From Poriferisodalis sp965116715 (GTDB taxonomy: Bacteria; Actinomycetota; Acidimicrobiia; Acidimicrobiales; Poriferisodalaceae), in assembly GCA_965116715.1 (NCBI GenBank), contig OZ220724.1, positions 3,348,001 through 3,412,000 of the forward strand: DNA of 64,000 nt, given 5' to 3'. The notes under the pieces were generated by a model. That model worked only from the letters and a program-made list of their open reading frames with translations, searched no databases and was not told the origin of the DNA. The position numbers and the translations under genes are program-made. This document shows positions 55,476 to 63,437 of this stretch, piece after piece. Each line of letters opens with the position of its first letter. Within the stretch, counting starts at the first letter, position 1.

Positions 55476-56870
55476 TCAATGGCCAGACGTCGAGCAACCC
55501 CCAGACCTGTTGTCGACGTCATCGGGTGCCTCGGAATTGAACTCGGCGAAGAGGCTGCGGGAGACAGCGTCGAGTCGTGCGTGTATGACGATGCCTTCGT
55601 CGTCGTGAGTCTCCGAGAGCACTTCGCCCTCGCGGTGCACAGCCGCCAGGGCATCACCGCGGGAGTAGGGGATGCGCAGTTCGGTCACTTCGGTGAGGTG
55701 TCGCAGACGGTCGCCCACAGCGAGCAGCAGGTCTTCGACACCGTCGCCGCTGCTGGCCGAGATCGCCTGGGATCCCTCGTGCCGTTCCAGCAGTTGCCTC
55801 ACCGTGCCGTCATCGGCGGCGTCGCACTTGTTGAACGCGATCAATTCATCGACATCGCCTGCGCCGATCTCGCGCAGCACCGAACGCACGACGTCGATGT
55901 GCATCTCCGGCTCGGCGGCCGAAGCGTCCACGAGATGCACGAGCAGATCGGCCTCGGCCACCTCCTCCAGCGTCGACATGAATGCCTCCACCAGCGAGGT
56001 GGGCAGCTTCTTGATGAACCCGACCGTGTCGGTGACCAGCACCGTCTCACCGCCGGGTAGCTGCAGGCGCCGAGTGGTGGCGTCGAGCGTCGCGAACAGG
56101 CGATCCTCCACCAGCACGTTGGCACCGGTGAGCCGCCGCAGCAGGGTCGACTTCCCGGCATTCGTGTAGCCCACGATTGCCACGGTGTGATAGCGGGAGC
56201 GACGCCGGGATTTGCGCTGGTTCAGCCGTGTCCGCCGCAGCCCCCGCAGGTCCTTCTCCAGGCGTGCGAGGCGCTGCTGAATCCGCCGGCGATCCACCTC
56301 GAGCTTCGTCTCGCCCGGTCCCCGCGTGCCGATGCCACCCGCCTGCTGGGACAGCTGCCGGCCGCGGCCCCGCAGGCGGGGGAGCCGGTAGCGGAGCTGC
56401 GCCAGCTCCACTTGGGCCTTGCCCTCCAGCGTCGTGGCGTTCTGGGCGAAGATGTCGAGGATCACCGCGGTGCGGTCCAGCGCCGTGCGCTTCAGGATCC
56501 GCTCCAGGTTGAACTGTTGCGCTGGCGACAGCTCGTCGTCGAACACCACCGTGTCCGCATCGTGCTCCAGCGAGACATCCAGGATCTCGTCCGCCTTCCC
56601 GCGCCCCACAAACGTCGCAGGATCCGGCGCATCCCGCCGCTGAACGATCCGCTCCACCGAGTCCGCGCCAGCAGTGTCCACCAATCGCTCCAGCTCATCG
56701 AGGTTGGCGTCCACCTCGTCAGCGCTCCGCTCGGCCAACTGCACTCCCACCAGCACGATCTGCTCCCGGAAAGCCCGGTCGATCAGCCCCGACTCGGCCC
56801 CTCCAAACTCCCCAAAAGCCCCCCGATGCGACCCGTCGGGCCGTTCGCTCACGTCGTCAGACTCAGCCAT
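55476..56870 (-). CDS. hflX: GTPase HflX
   Basis: A 464-aa ribosome-associated GTPase that splits stalled ribosomes. The N-terminal HflX domain includes PATFVGRGKADEI and VVFDDELSPAQQFNLE. A coiled-coil linker with GGIGTRGPGETKLEVDRRRI precedes the G domain: G1 G234-YTNAGKST, G3 DTVGFIKKLPTSLVEAF, and NKCD. ATG 56870 shares one base with the dapF stop (TGATG), giving tight coupling. ATG 56903 would overlap dapF further. dapF-hflX neighbours are common in actinobacteria. Confidence 0.96.
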   Translation of the reverse strand: MAESDDVSERPDGSHRGAFGEFGGAESGLIDRAFREQIVLVGVQLAERSADEVDANLDELERLVDTAGADSVERIVQRRDAPDPATFVGRGKADEILDVSLEHDADTVVFDDELSPAQQFNLERILKRTALDRTAVILDIFAQNATTLEGKAQVELAQLRYRLPRLRGRGRQLSQQAGGIGTRGPGETKLEVDRRRIQQRLARLEKDLRGLRRTRLNQRKSRRRSRYHTVAIVGYTNAGKSTLLRRLTGANVLVEDRLFATLDATTRRLQLPGGETVLVTDTVGFIKKLPTSLVEAFMSTLEEVAEADLLVHLVDASAAEPEMHIDVVRSVLREIGAGDVDELIAFNKCDAADDGTVRQLLERHEGSQAISASSGDGVEDLLLAVGDRLRHLTEVTELRIPYSRGDALAAVHREGEVLSETHDDEGIVIHARLDAVSRSLFAEFNSEAPDDVDNRSGGCSTSGH

Positions 56871-57880
56871 CAAGCATCCAATGACGCTGCGTGCACCGGC
56901 CACTCATAGTCGCCGAGATGCTCGACCGGCACGATCAGGACGGGGTGGCCGTCGTCTTCGTTGATCGAGACGACGGCAGTCCCACCGGGCATCTCGACCT
57001 CCGTGTCTGAGCCCGGCTCCACGAGACCCCAATCCCGTGCTCGCACAGCTGCGGTAACGGCACCCGTGCCGCACGCCTGCGTCAACCCCGCACCGCGCTC
57101 CCACACGGACATGCCGATCGACGTCGGAACTGCTGAAGCCGAGCCGTCGTGCCCGGCGCTCCAGATGAACTCGACGTTGATCCCGTGGGGAAAGTGCCGC
57201 TCATACGCCGCACCCAGGCGGGCGGTCTCGCGTGAATCCAACGGCCGCCCAGCGTTGATGACGAGATGCGGATTGCCCACGTCGCCGGTGTCCCACTGTG
57301 CGTCCCCGAATGACTCGCCGATCTGTTCGCTCAGCGCGTCCGTGACGCCCGGTCCAAGGGCAACGCAAGGCATGTGAACCTCAGCGAACGGCTCGACGAG
57401 CGCGAGCGAACCCTTCGCGTCCGGGACCAGCTCGGCACTCAGCCACACGATTCTTGAGCCGTCCTCTGTCTCAACAATGACTTCGAGCAGGTGATTGCCA
57501 CTTTCCTGAGTGGCACCGCTGACATCCATGCTTGTGACCCCGCCGCGAGCCACTTCGTGGACCAAACAGGCCATCCCGTTACCGCTCACCTCGGCCGAAG
57601 ACCCATCTGAATTGAGCAACTTCATCCTGACTCGAATGGGCTCTGGCGTCGCCGTCGAGTCGAACGCACTCCGGTCGGAGCTCGGTCGCTCGGCGTCAAG
57701 AAGGGTGCCCAGAATCAAGCCGTCGGCACCGATGCCCGCGCGCCGGTCGCAGGTCTCGCGGGCGAGTTTGGCCAAGTCGCCAACGCGTCGTTCGAGATCT
57801 GCCGATTCGCCGTCACTCAACAGCGCGACAAGAAAGTCGTTCCCGAGACCCTCATGCTTGGCAAGTCGGAGCGCGTGCAC
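56870..57880 (-). CDS. dapF: Diaminopimelate epimerase
   Basis: A 336-aa cofactor-independent epimerase converting LL- to meso-diaminopimelate for lysine and peptidoglycan. Both catalytic cysteines are present: C105 in SGNGMAC and C270 in GLTQACGTGA. KHEGLGNDFLV is the standard opening, and GNPHLVI and INVEFI are conserved. GTG 57880 fits this N-terminus; GACAAT lies 6 nt upstream as a weak leaderless box. An internal segment around residues 62-80 (Asp/Ser-rich) is longer than in E. coli. hflX is coupled downstream. Confidence 0.95.
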   Translation of the reverse strand: MHALRLAKHEGLGNDFLVALLSDGESADLERRVGDLAKLARETCDRRAGIGADGLILGTLLDAERPSSDRSAFDSTATPEPIRVRMKLLNSDGSSAEVSGNGMACLVHEVARGGVTSMDVSGATQESGNHLLEVIVETEDGSRIVWLSAELVPDAKGSLALVEPFAEVHMPCVALGPGVTDALSEQIGESFGDAQWDTGDVGNPHLVINAGRPLDSRETARLGAAYERHFPHGINVEFIWSAGHDGSASAVPTSIGMSVWERGAGLTQACGTGAVTAAVRARDWGLVEPGSDTEVEMPGGTAVVSINEDDGHPVLIVPVEHLGDYEWPVHAASLDA

Positions 57881-57934
57881 ACGCCCATTGTCACACCTCG
57901 ACCCCGAAACCCACGAGCGAATTGCTGCGGACGG

Positions 57935-58074
57935 TGAAGAACCGGAACTGCGAGGGGTGGGCGGGGGCAGGGGTGCCCACGCGCAGTTCGCAGCGCCACA
58001 GCCCATCCACCTCGCAGCGGGCGGCGCTGCGCATGTCTGAGCATGGGTGCACCTGCCCCCGCCCACCCCGGGCG
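57935..58074. repeat. 140-bp structured intergenic element, copy 1
   Basis: Nearly identical to 60345-60484 with no length difference. It folds as an imperfect palindrome. GGGGTGGGCGGGGGCAGG (57954-57971) pairs fully with 58052-58069. After one mismatch a further seven pairs form (57973-57979 with 58044-58050). Inside, CGCAGCGCC (57989-57997) pairs with GGCGCTGCG (58023-58031). It lies between dapF and a toxin-antitoxin pair. It could be a non-coding RNA, a MITE/REP-like element or a very strong terminator. No conserved reading frame was convincing. Confidence 0.85.
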
Positions 58075-58127
58075 ACAGCCAGCAAGCACCGTCCTCGATT
58101 CAGCCGAGTTGGCGCCGACAATGAAGT

Positions 58128-58150
58128 GATTCTACCGAAATGGTAGAATC
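58128..58150 (+). promoter_or_regulatory. Palindromic operator over the -10 box of the toxin-antitoxin operon
   Basis: Arms GATTCTACC (58128-58136) and GGTAGAATC (58142-58150) form a perfect 9-bp inverted repeat around GAAAT. The right arm contains TAGAAT (58144-58149), 7 nt before the antitoxin ATG at 58157, so a bound antitoxin dimer would cover the leaderless promoter. The design fits autoregulation. Confidence 0.8.
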
Positions 58151-58156
58151 ATCGGC

Positions 58157-58375
58157 ATGGACCTCAACATCAAGGATCTCGACAACGATGTAGGCGAACG
58201 GCTCCGGCAGCAGGCGGCTGCGGCTGGACTGTCGATGCAGCAGTACCTCCGCAACCAGCTGACGCGCATAGCGTCTCGGCCCTCCCCGGCAGAGTTGGAG
58301 CCGGGGGCGCACACCATGAGCCGTTCGGACTTCGAGGCCATTCGCGCCAAGCTGCGCGACATCGATGCTGCCTAG
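58157..58375 (+). CDS. Ribbon-helix-helix antitoxin (VapB/FitA-like)
   Basis: A 72-aa protein: MDLNIKDLDNDVGERLRQQAAAAGLSMQQYLRNQLTRIA is a FitA-type ribbon-helix-helix. The C-terminal SRSDFEAIRAKLRDIDAA probably binds the toxin. ATG 58157 is leaderless behind TAGAAT. It overlaps the toxin gene by 11 bp. The palindrome just upstream is its likely DNA target. Confidence 0.88.
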   Translation: MDLNIKDLDNDVGERLRQQAAAAGLSMQQYLRNQLTRIASRPSPAELEPGAHTMSRSDFEAIRAKLRDIDAA

Positions 58376-58739
58376 CGTGGTGTGCGATGCGGGCGGATTG
58401 CTCGTCGTATCGGGACTGCTCGGGGGCGAGCAGCCCGAGCACGCCGAAGTGCTGGCGCTCGACTGGACCTCGGTCACCGTCGGTCGTTTTCTCGCTGCGC
58501 GGCACAGCGGCCGAACCGCGGCAACCGAAGCCGAGATCGGCTTGGCGCTGGCAGTCGTCGACGAGTGGTTTCCTGTGCGCTCCTTGGTGGCTGCGACCAT
58601 GTCGCGTGCGGGCGTGATGGCGGTGGACACCTTGGACTCGTGGTCGGCGCTCGTGCTGGCCGAGCACCTTCGCACCCCGTTCTTCAGCGCGTCCGACGAA
58701 GTCACGAGCGACGTCGTTGACATCCATCGCCCTTGGTGA
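58365..58739 (+). CDS. VapC-like PIN-domain toxin
   Basis: A 124-aa PIN-type protein: VVCDAGGLLVVSG (Asp8), TEAEIGLALAVVDE, and AVDTLDSWSALVLAEHLRTPFFSASDEV with C-terminal acidic residues. The pattern is weaker than in the other two VapCs here, but the partner gene and overlap support the call. Predicted RNA target unknown. Confidence 0.78.
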   Translation: MLPSVVCDAGGLLVVSGLLGGEQPEHAEVLALDWTSVTVGRFLAARHSGRTAATEAEIGLALAVVDEWFPVRSLVAATMSRAGVMAVDTLDSWSALVLAEHLRTPFFSASDEVTSDVVDIHRPW

Positions 58740-58868
58740 CGCCGCCGATGTCCGAGTGATGCCTCTTGACGGGGACCCGTGAGTTGATCCCGTTAGCGTG
58801 GACCCCTGTTCGGGGCCATGGGCCAGAGGTCCCGCGACTCTGCCGGAGCCTCAGAATCGAGTGGGTGG

Positions 58869-60143
58869 TTACGGGCCGAGTGCGGTGATGGGAACCACGC
58901 AGACGTCGTCGGTCCGCTGGTACGCGTAGCCGGTCGCGGTGATGACGACCAGACGCTGGGGGGGACCGGTCACTTCGGGGTCGATTCGGTCACGCAGTTT
59001 CAAGAGCGAAGCCGCCGCAGCGTCGACGGCCGCTCGGCCGCCGAGCTTGACTTCGACAGCGATCCAGTCGCCGTTGCGCTTGCGGATGATGGCATCAACC
59101 TCAAGGCCGGTGTTGTCGCGGTAGTGGCTGACGGTTGCTCGCAGGGGCTGGCTGTAGACGCGGAGGTCCCGGACGCACAGCGATTCGAACAGGAACCCGA
59201 GGGTCTCCAGATCGCCGAGCAGGCGCGCGCGGTCGGCGTCCAACGCCGCGGCGGCCAGCGACGGGTCTGCGAGTTGGCGTTTGGAGGCGCCCCGAAGCCG
59301 TGAGCGGGACCGCAGTTTCGGCGACCAGGCCGGAACGTCCTCGATGACAAAGAGGCGTTCGAGGACTGTCATATAGGCCGAGGCCGTCCTCGGATCGACC
59401 GGGCGCTCGCCGCCAGTGTCCGCCGCGAGTGTGCTGAGCGTGGCTTCGGTGGAGATGTTGCGCGCCAGCGAGGCGAGTGTCCGGGCGATTCCGGCGGGGT
59501 TGCGCCGCGGTCCCTCCACTGCTCCGAGTTCGGCGGTCGTCAGCTCTTCCAGGTAGTCGATGATGAAGTCCTGGGCGTCGTCGCTTTCCATCTGCTGGCA
59601 CAGCGGCCATCCGCCACGGCAGATTGCGTCCGCCACGTCACCGAGTTCGGCATGAGGCATCGGCGCTGAGCATTCCTCGCCGTCGAAGAGCCCCTGCAGC
59701 GACACCTCGCCGGAGGAGAAGCCCGACTCGAACAGCGACATCGGGCGCATCCGGACCCTCGCCACCCGACCGGCGCCTGAATGCTGAGCGGCGCCAAGGG
59801 GGGGATCGGCGGAGCCGGTGAGAATGAACTGTCCCGGTGATGAGCGGCGATCGCATTCGCGCCGCACCATGTCCCAGATGTCGGGAGCCAATTGCCACTC
59901 ATCGACGAGACGGGGGACAGTTCCTTCGAGCACGGCCAGCGAGCCGAGCGATGCCAGCGAGACCGAGGCGATGCTGCGCTCGAGCAACACCTCGCTGGCC
60001 GCATGCCTTCGTGCAGTGGTCGTCTTGCCGCACGCCCGAACCCCCTCAATGAGCACCGCCGGCGCAGACCGCAGACGACGCTCCAGCACGGAGTCCGCCA
60101 CTCTTGGCGTGTAGTCGACATTCAGCGGCAGAGTTGGCGACAT
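58869..60143 (-). CDS. AAA ATPase with DUF4143 domain
   Basis: A 424-aa protein of the ATP-binding/DUF4143 group. Walker A is GVRACGKTTTARRH (about residues 34-47), and RLVDEWQLAPDIWDMVRRE and GQFILTGSADPP are typical. The C-terminal DUF4143 part has a restriction-like core: GLEVDAIIRKRNGDWIAVEVKLGG (Asp, then E-V-K). The biological role is not established; association with mobile DNA or toxin-like modules has been suggested for the family. Its upstream region has spaced ATTGCA repeats. No clear Shine-Dalgarno beyond GGACGCGAG. Confidence 0.9.
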   Translation of the reverse strand: MSPTLPLNVDYTPRVADSVLERRLRSAPAVLIEGVRACGKTTTARRHAASEVLLERSIASVSLASLGSLAVLEGTVPRLVDEWQLAPDIWDMVRRECDRRSSPGQFILTGSADPPLGAAQHSGAGRVARVRMRPMSLFESGFSSGEVSLQGLFDGEECSAPMPHAELGDVADAICRGGWPLCQQMESDDAQDFIIDYLEELTTAELGAVEGPRRNPAGIARTLASLARNISTEATLSTLAADTGGERPVDPRTASAYMTVLERLFVIEDVPAWSPKLRSRSRLRGASKRQLADPSLAAAALDADRARLLGDLETLGFLFESLCVRDLRVYSQPLRATVSHYRDNTGLEVDAIIRKRNGDWIAVEVKLGGRAAVDAAAASLLKLRDRIDPEVTGPPQRLVVITATGYAYQRTDDVCVVPITALGP

Positions 60144-60268
60144 CTCGCGTCCTGGTCTTGGTGAATGACATCAGCACGGATCGTTCGTGTCGTGAGTTCC
60201 GGCTCGGCCCGTGCGGTGTCCCTCCTGCAACTAAGCAGTGTATGCGCTGTACGAATGAAATTGTATCG

Positions 60269-60321
60269 ACTGCAATCTCCAAATGCATATCTTGCAATGT
60301 GTCAAGCGCGCATCTTGCAAT
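60269..60321 (-). promoter_or_regulatory. Triple TGCAAT repeat upstream of the DUF4143 ATPase gene
   Basis: TGCAAT occurs at 60271-60276, 60293-60298 and 60316-60321, 22 and 23 bp apart (about two helical turns). The last two share the longer ATCTTGCAAT. A TACAAT box (minus strand, 60265-60260) follows. This looks like operator sites, about 130-180 bp before the gene start. Confidence 0.5.
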
Positions 60322-60344
60322 TTCTTCGGAGGTAGGGCGCGAGC

Positions 60345-60484
60345 TGAAGAATCGGAACTGCGAGGGGTGGGCGGGGGCAGGGGTGCCCACGCGCAGTTCG
60401 CAGCGCCACAGCCCATCCACCCCGTAGCGGGCGGCGCTGCGCATGTCTGAGCATGGGTGCGCCTGCCCCCGCCCACCCCGGGCG
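60345..60484. repeat. 140-bp structured intergenic element, copy 2
   Basis: Second copy of 57935-58074, same orientation, about five substitutions and no indels. The 18-bp outer stem and the 9-bp inner stem are fully kept. It lies between the divergent start of the DUF4143 gene and the end of the SDR gene at 60508. Confidence 0.85.
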
Positions 60485-60507
60485 CAGGACGCGGCAGGCG
60501 CAGCTAC

Positions 60508-61467
60508 CTACGAAGTGGGCTCGCGCCGACCGAACCCCTTGAACGTGTCCCCAATAGCAGTAGCCACCGAAGCCAGCTTCGAACGCCCCTCATTCAGCCT
60601 GGGAGCAATCTGCGTCAAGCCCTCGACGGTCCAGCGACCGTCAGCGGCAATGATGTCGTCATCGGCGAGCGACCAGCCCTGGTACAGCCCCACCTCGTTG
60701 CCCCCCACGTGGAACACGCCGCCGGTGAACGGGCAGTCCTCCATCGCCAGGTACCCCACCAGCGGGCTGACGTTCGCCGGGTCGTACAGGTCGAATTCGG
60801 CCGGGTCGTCCGGCGCCCGCACCACCTCTTCCAGCCCCGGTGTCTGCAGCGTCAATCGTGTCCGCGCAATCGGCGCCAGGCAGTTCACCCGCACGCCGTA
60901 ACGGGCCAGCTCGCCGGCGGCCACCAGAGTCATGGCGGCAATGCCGGCCTTGGCGCCGGAATAGTTGAACTGGCCGAGGTTGCCGAGCATGGCGCCTGAG
61001 GCGGTATTGACCACCGAGCCGCTCACTTCCTTGCCCGCCTTGGACTGCTCACGCCAGTACGCCGCGGCCCAGCGGGTCGGGCAGAAGTGGCCCTTCATGT
61101 GCACGTCGACGACGGCATCCCACTCAGGCTCGGTCATGTTGACCACCACCCGGTCACGCAGGATGCCCGCGTTGTTCACCAGCACATGCAGATCACCGAA
61201 GGCCTCGACGGCCTCGTTCACCATGCGCTGAGCGCCCTCCCAGTCGGTGACGCTGTCGCCATTGGCGATGGCCTCGCCGCCCATGGCCTCGATCTCCGCG
61301 ACAACCTCGCCCGCTGGACCCTGATCGGCGCCGGTGCCGTCGGCGGAGCCGCCGAGGTCGTTGACGACGATCTTCGCCCCCTCCGAGGCCATCAGCAGCG
61401 CATGTTCGCGGCCGATGCCCCGGCCGGCGCCGGTGATCAGCACGACTCTTCCGTCAAGTGCACCCAT
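60508..61467 (-). CDS. SDR family oxidoreductase (MFE-2 / (3R)-hydroxyacyl-CoA dehydrogenase-like)
   Basis: A 319-aa SDR longer than the classical 250 residues. TGAGRGIGREHALLMASEGAKIVVNDLGG with a Gly-rich insertion after it (SADGTGADQGPAGEVV), NNAGILRDRVVVNMTEPEWDAVVDVHMKGHF, and YSGAK match the dehydrogenase domain of multifunctional enzyme type 2 and bacterial relatives. It probably oxidises (3R)-hydroxyacyl-CoA. The C-terminal FHVGGNEVGLYQGWSLADDD region is also typical. tRNA-Gly lies just upstream on the same strand. Confidence 0.9.
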   Translation of the reverse strand: MGALDGRVVLITGAGRGIGREHALLMASEGAKIVVNDLGGSADGTGADQGPAGEVVAEIEAMGGEAIANGDSVTDWEGAQRMVNEAVEAFGDLHVLVNNAGILRDRVVVNMTEPEWDAVVDVHMKGHFCPTRWAAAYWREQSKAGKEVSGSVVNTASGAMLGNLGQFNYSGAKAGIAAMTLVAAGELARYGVRVNCLAPIARTRLTLQTPGLEEVVRAPDDPAEFDLYDPANVSPLVGYLAMEDCPFTGGVFHVGGNEVGLYQGWSLADDDIIAADGRWTVEGLTQIAPRLNEGRSKLASVATAIGDTFKGFGRREPTS

Positions 61468-61492
61468 GTTGTTCTCCGGTCTCGAGGAACTC

Positions 61493-61569
61493 TGGAGCGG
61501 ATGACCGGGGTCGAACCGGCGACCTCAACCTTGGCAAGGTTGCGCTCTAACCAACTGAGCTACATCCGC
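61493..61569 (-). tRNA. tRNA-Gly (anticodon GCC), CCA encoded
   Basis: On the minus strand the acceptor stem GCGGATG/CATCCGC, a D-arm with AGCTCAGTTGGTTAGAGC, anticodon stem CAACC/GGTTG around loop TTGCCAA (anticodon GCC) and T-arm with GGTTCGACCCC form a full cloverleaf. The discriminator is U, as usual for tRNA-Gly, and CCA is genomically encoded (61495-61493). Confidence 0.97.
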
Positions 61570-61655
61570 GCGGCGGATCACTGTAGCAAGCGCCCGTCGG
61601 CAGGCGTCAGTCGCAGCGATGGGTGGTTTCGGCGGTTCGCTGCCGCCAGCGGCGG

Positions 61656-61880
61656 CTATTCGGCAGGCGGCCGCAAGTCGATGCGCAGCGTCAGGACGCC
61701 GTCGTCGAGCGTGGCCGTGGCGTCGCCGATCATGGCGTAGTCCATGAAGTCCAACTCGGCCTGGCGGATGAAGTGGCGCCGCTCCTCGCCGCCGACGGCG
61801 GGCAGGTTCCGCTTGCGCACCGCCTCGGCACGCTCGGCGAAGCGGGTGATCATTTCCTGGGGATCGAAGGTCTCGCTCAT
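61656..61880 (-). CDS. Small conserved-looking protein, 74 aa
   Basis: A 74-residue acidic protein (MSETFDPQEMITRFAERAEAVRKRNLPAVGGEERRHFIRQAELDFMDYAMIGDA...). It has an N-terminal amphipathic helix and a C-terminal beta-like end (TLDDGVLTLRIDLRPP). I do not recognise a family. It is followed on the strand by the SDR after the tRNA gene. Good codon pattern and a plausible start support coding. Confidence 0.65.
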   Translation of the reverse strand: MSETFDPQEMITRFAERAEAVRKRNLPAVGGEERRHFIRQAELDFMDYAMIGDATATLDDGVLTLRIDLRPPAE

Positions 61881-61910
61881 GCTGGTGCAGCTCTCATGCA
61901 GGTCTGGCTC

Positions 61911-62120
61911 TCATGATGGCTCGGCCGCGGTGCTCACGTCACCTTGCCACCGTCGTGGGGCCGTTCGCCGCAGGTACAGGACGAATCCGGTGCCGCACGC
62001 CACGGTGAACAGGCCCAGCACCGTCACCAGCAGCCACCACAGGCCCAAGCCCGAGCCGACTGCCTCCGACGGCACCGTCGCATGCCCCTCGGCCAGCAGC
62101 GCCACGCCGCTGCCGATCAA
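61911..62120 (-). CDS. Small single-span membrane protein, 69 aa
   Basis: A 69-residue protein with one strong transmembrane helix (LWWLLVTVLGLFTVACGTGFVLYL) and a basic cytoplasmic tail (RRTAPRRWQG). Its start overlaps the metX stop by 4 bp, so the two are probably co-translated. Function unknown. Confidence 0.6.
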   Translation of the reverse strand: MIGSGVALLAEGHATVPSEAVGSGLGLWWLLVTVLGLFTVACGTGFVLYLRRTAPRRWQGDVSTAAEPS

Positions 62121-63355
62121 CGGGTGGCTCCCGTGGATCCCGCGTCGCTCTTGTAGATGTCGTCGATGAACTCGCCCATCGGCGGGCCGGTCTGGTCGGG
62201 CTCGGTGAGGAAGCCGTCGTGGCCGTTGTCGCTGTCGATGTCGACGTGCTCGACCCGCAACCTGTCCCGGCTCCGCAGCGCCTCGACAATCCTGAGCTGC
62301 TGCGGCCGCGGGTACAGGAAGTCGGTACGCACGCTCATCACCATGGTCGGCGCAACGATGCGCGCCAGAGCGGCGTCGATGCCGCCGCGGCCCCGCCCGA
62401 CATCGTGGAGATCCATCATCTTGTTGAGCACGAGGTAGGTGTTGGCGTCGAAGCGCGGCACGAACTTGGCGCCTTGGTAATCGAGATAGCTCTCCACATC
62501 GAAGCGCTGCTCGAGCCGCAGGGGCAACACTTGGTCCTCGCTGTGGCGGGCGAACCGGCGGTCGAACTCGTCGCCGGAGCGGTAGTGGATCATCGCGATC
62601 CGCCGCGCATTGGCGAGGCCCCGATGGGGTCCGTCGCCGTCGGCAGCGTCGTAGTAGCGACCGCCCCTGAAGTTGGGGTCGTCATAGATCGCCTGCCGGC
62701 CGACCTTGCTCCAGGCGATCTGCTGCGCGGACGCCTCCGCTGACGCCGCGATCACGACAAGCGAGCCGACTCGCTGGGGATAGGTGATGCCCCACTCCAG
62801 CACGGCCATGCCACCCATCGAGCCGCCGACGACGCTGAGCCAGCGGTTGACGCCGAGATGTCGCCCGAGCGCCCACTGCGACCGCACGACGTCGCGGTTG
62901 GTGACCACGGGGAAATCGGGCCCGTAGCGCTCGCCGGTGGCCGGGTTCAGCGACGACGGGCCGGTGCTGCCCTGGCAGCCGCCGAGCACGTTGGCGCACA
63001 CGATGAAGTAGCGGTTGGTGTCGAGCGGGCGGCCGGGGCCGATGAAGTCGTTCCACCAGCCCTCGGTGACCTGGGCGGGCGGATGCGCGGCGCCGTGCGC
63101 GTGCGCATCGCCGGTCAGTGCATGGCAGACGAGGACCGCATTGGACGCGTCGGCGTCGAGCGCTCCCCAGGTCTCATAGGCGAGCACCGGCTGGTGCAGC
63201 ACGCCGCCGCCTTCCAGCGTGAACGGCCGGTCGGGCGACAGCTCGAAGAACTGCCGCTCAGCCGCGCCGAGACCCGGGTGCCATGCACCCGAGGCGGGCA
63301 GCGGCCATGCCGCCGCATCGTCGTTCGGGGCGCTCGCGCGCCTCGCACTGTCCAC
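62117..63355 (-). CDS. metX: Homoserine O-acetyltransferase
   Basis: A 412-aa alpha/beta-hydrolase-fold acyltransferase for methionine synthesis. The nucleophile is S179 in VVGGSMGGMAVLEW. The acid and base are in MSVRTDFLYP and DIDSDNGHDGFL. FIVCANVLGGCQGSTGPSSLNPATGERYGPDFPVVT is the family hallmark. Whether acetyl- or succinyl-CoA is used cannot be decided from this alone; actinobacterial members generally use acetyl-CoA. GTG 63355 is used. A small membrane protein gene is coupled downstream. Confidence 0.95.
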   Translation of the reverse strand: MDSARRASAPNDDAAAWPLPASGAWHPGLGAAERQFFELSPDRPFTLEGGGVLHQPVLAYETWGALDADASNAVLVCHALTGDAHAHGAAHPPAQVTEGWWNDFIGPGRPLDTNRYFIVCANVLGGCQGSTGPSSLNPATGERYGPDFPVVTNRDVVRSQWALGRHLGVNRWLSVVGGSMGGMAVLEWGITYPQRVGSLVVIAASAEASAQQIAWSKVGRQAIYDDPNFRGGRYYDAADGDGPHRGLANARRIAMIHYRSGDEFDRRFARHSEDQVLPLRLEQRFDVESYLDYQGAKFVPRFDANTYLVLNKMMDLHDVGRGRGGIDAALARIVAPTMVMSVRTDFLYPRPQQLRIVEALRSRDRLRVEHVDIDSDNGHDGFLTEPDQTGPPMGEFIDDIYKSDAGSTGATR

Positions 63356-63437
63356 AAATGCGCCTTCGTACCGTGGGAGATCCCGTCCTGTGGACGATCA
63401 AGGGTACCTGTCGACCCCTGCGGGCTCGAAGCGAATT

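Larger units (their letters stand above)
60144..60507. other. Intergenic region upstream of the DUF4143 gene
   Basis: No gene is supported. It holds the ATPase 5' region, the TGCAAT repeats in an AT-rich patch (60240-60330) and the 140-bp structured element. Confidence 0.6.

Noticed and set aside
57935..58074. Small proteins encoded by the 140-bp repeat
   Set aside because: Open frames exist on both strands, but substitutions between copies show no synonymous bias I could see. The strong self-complementarity explains the conservation better.
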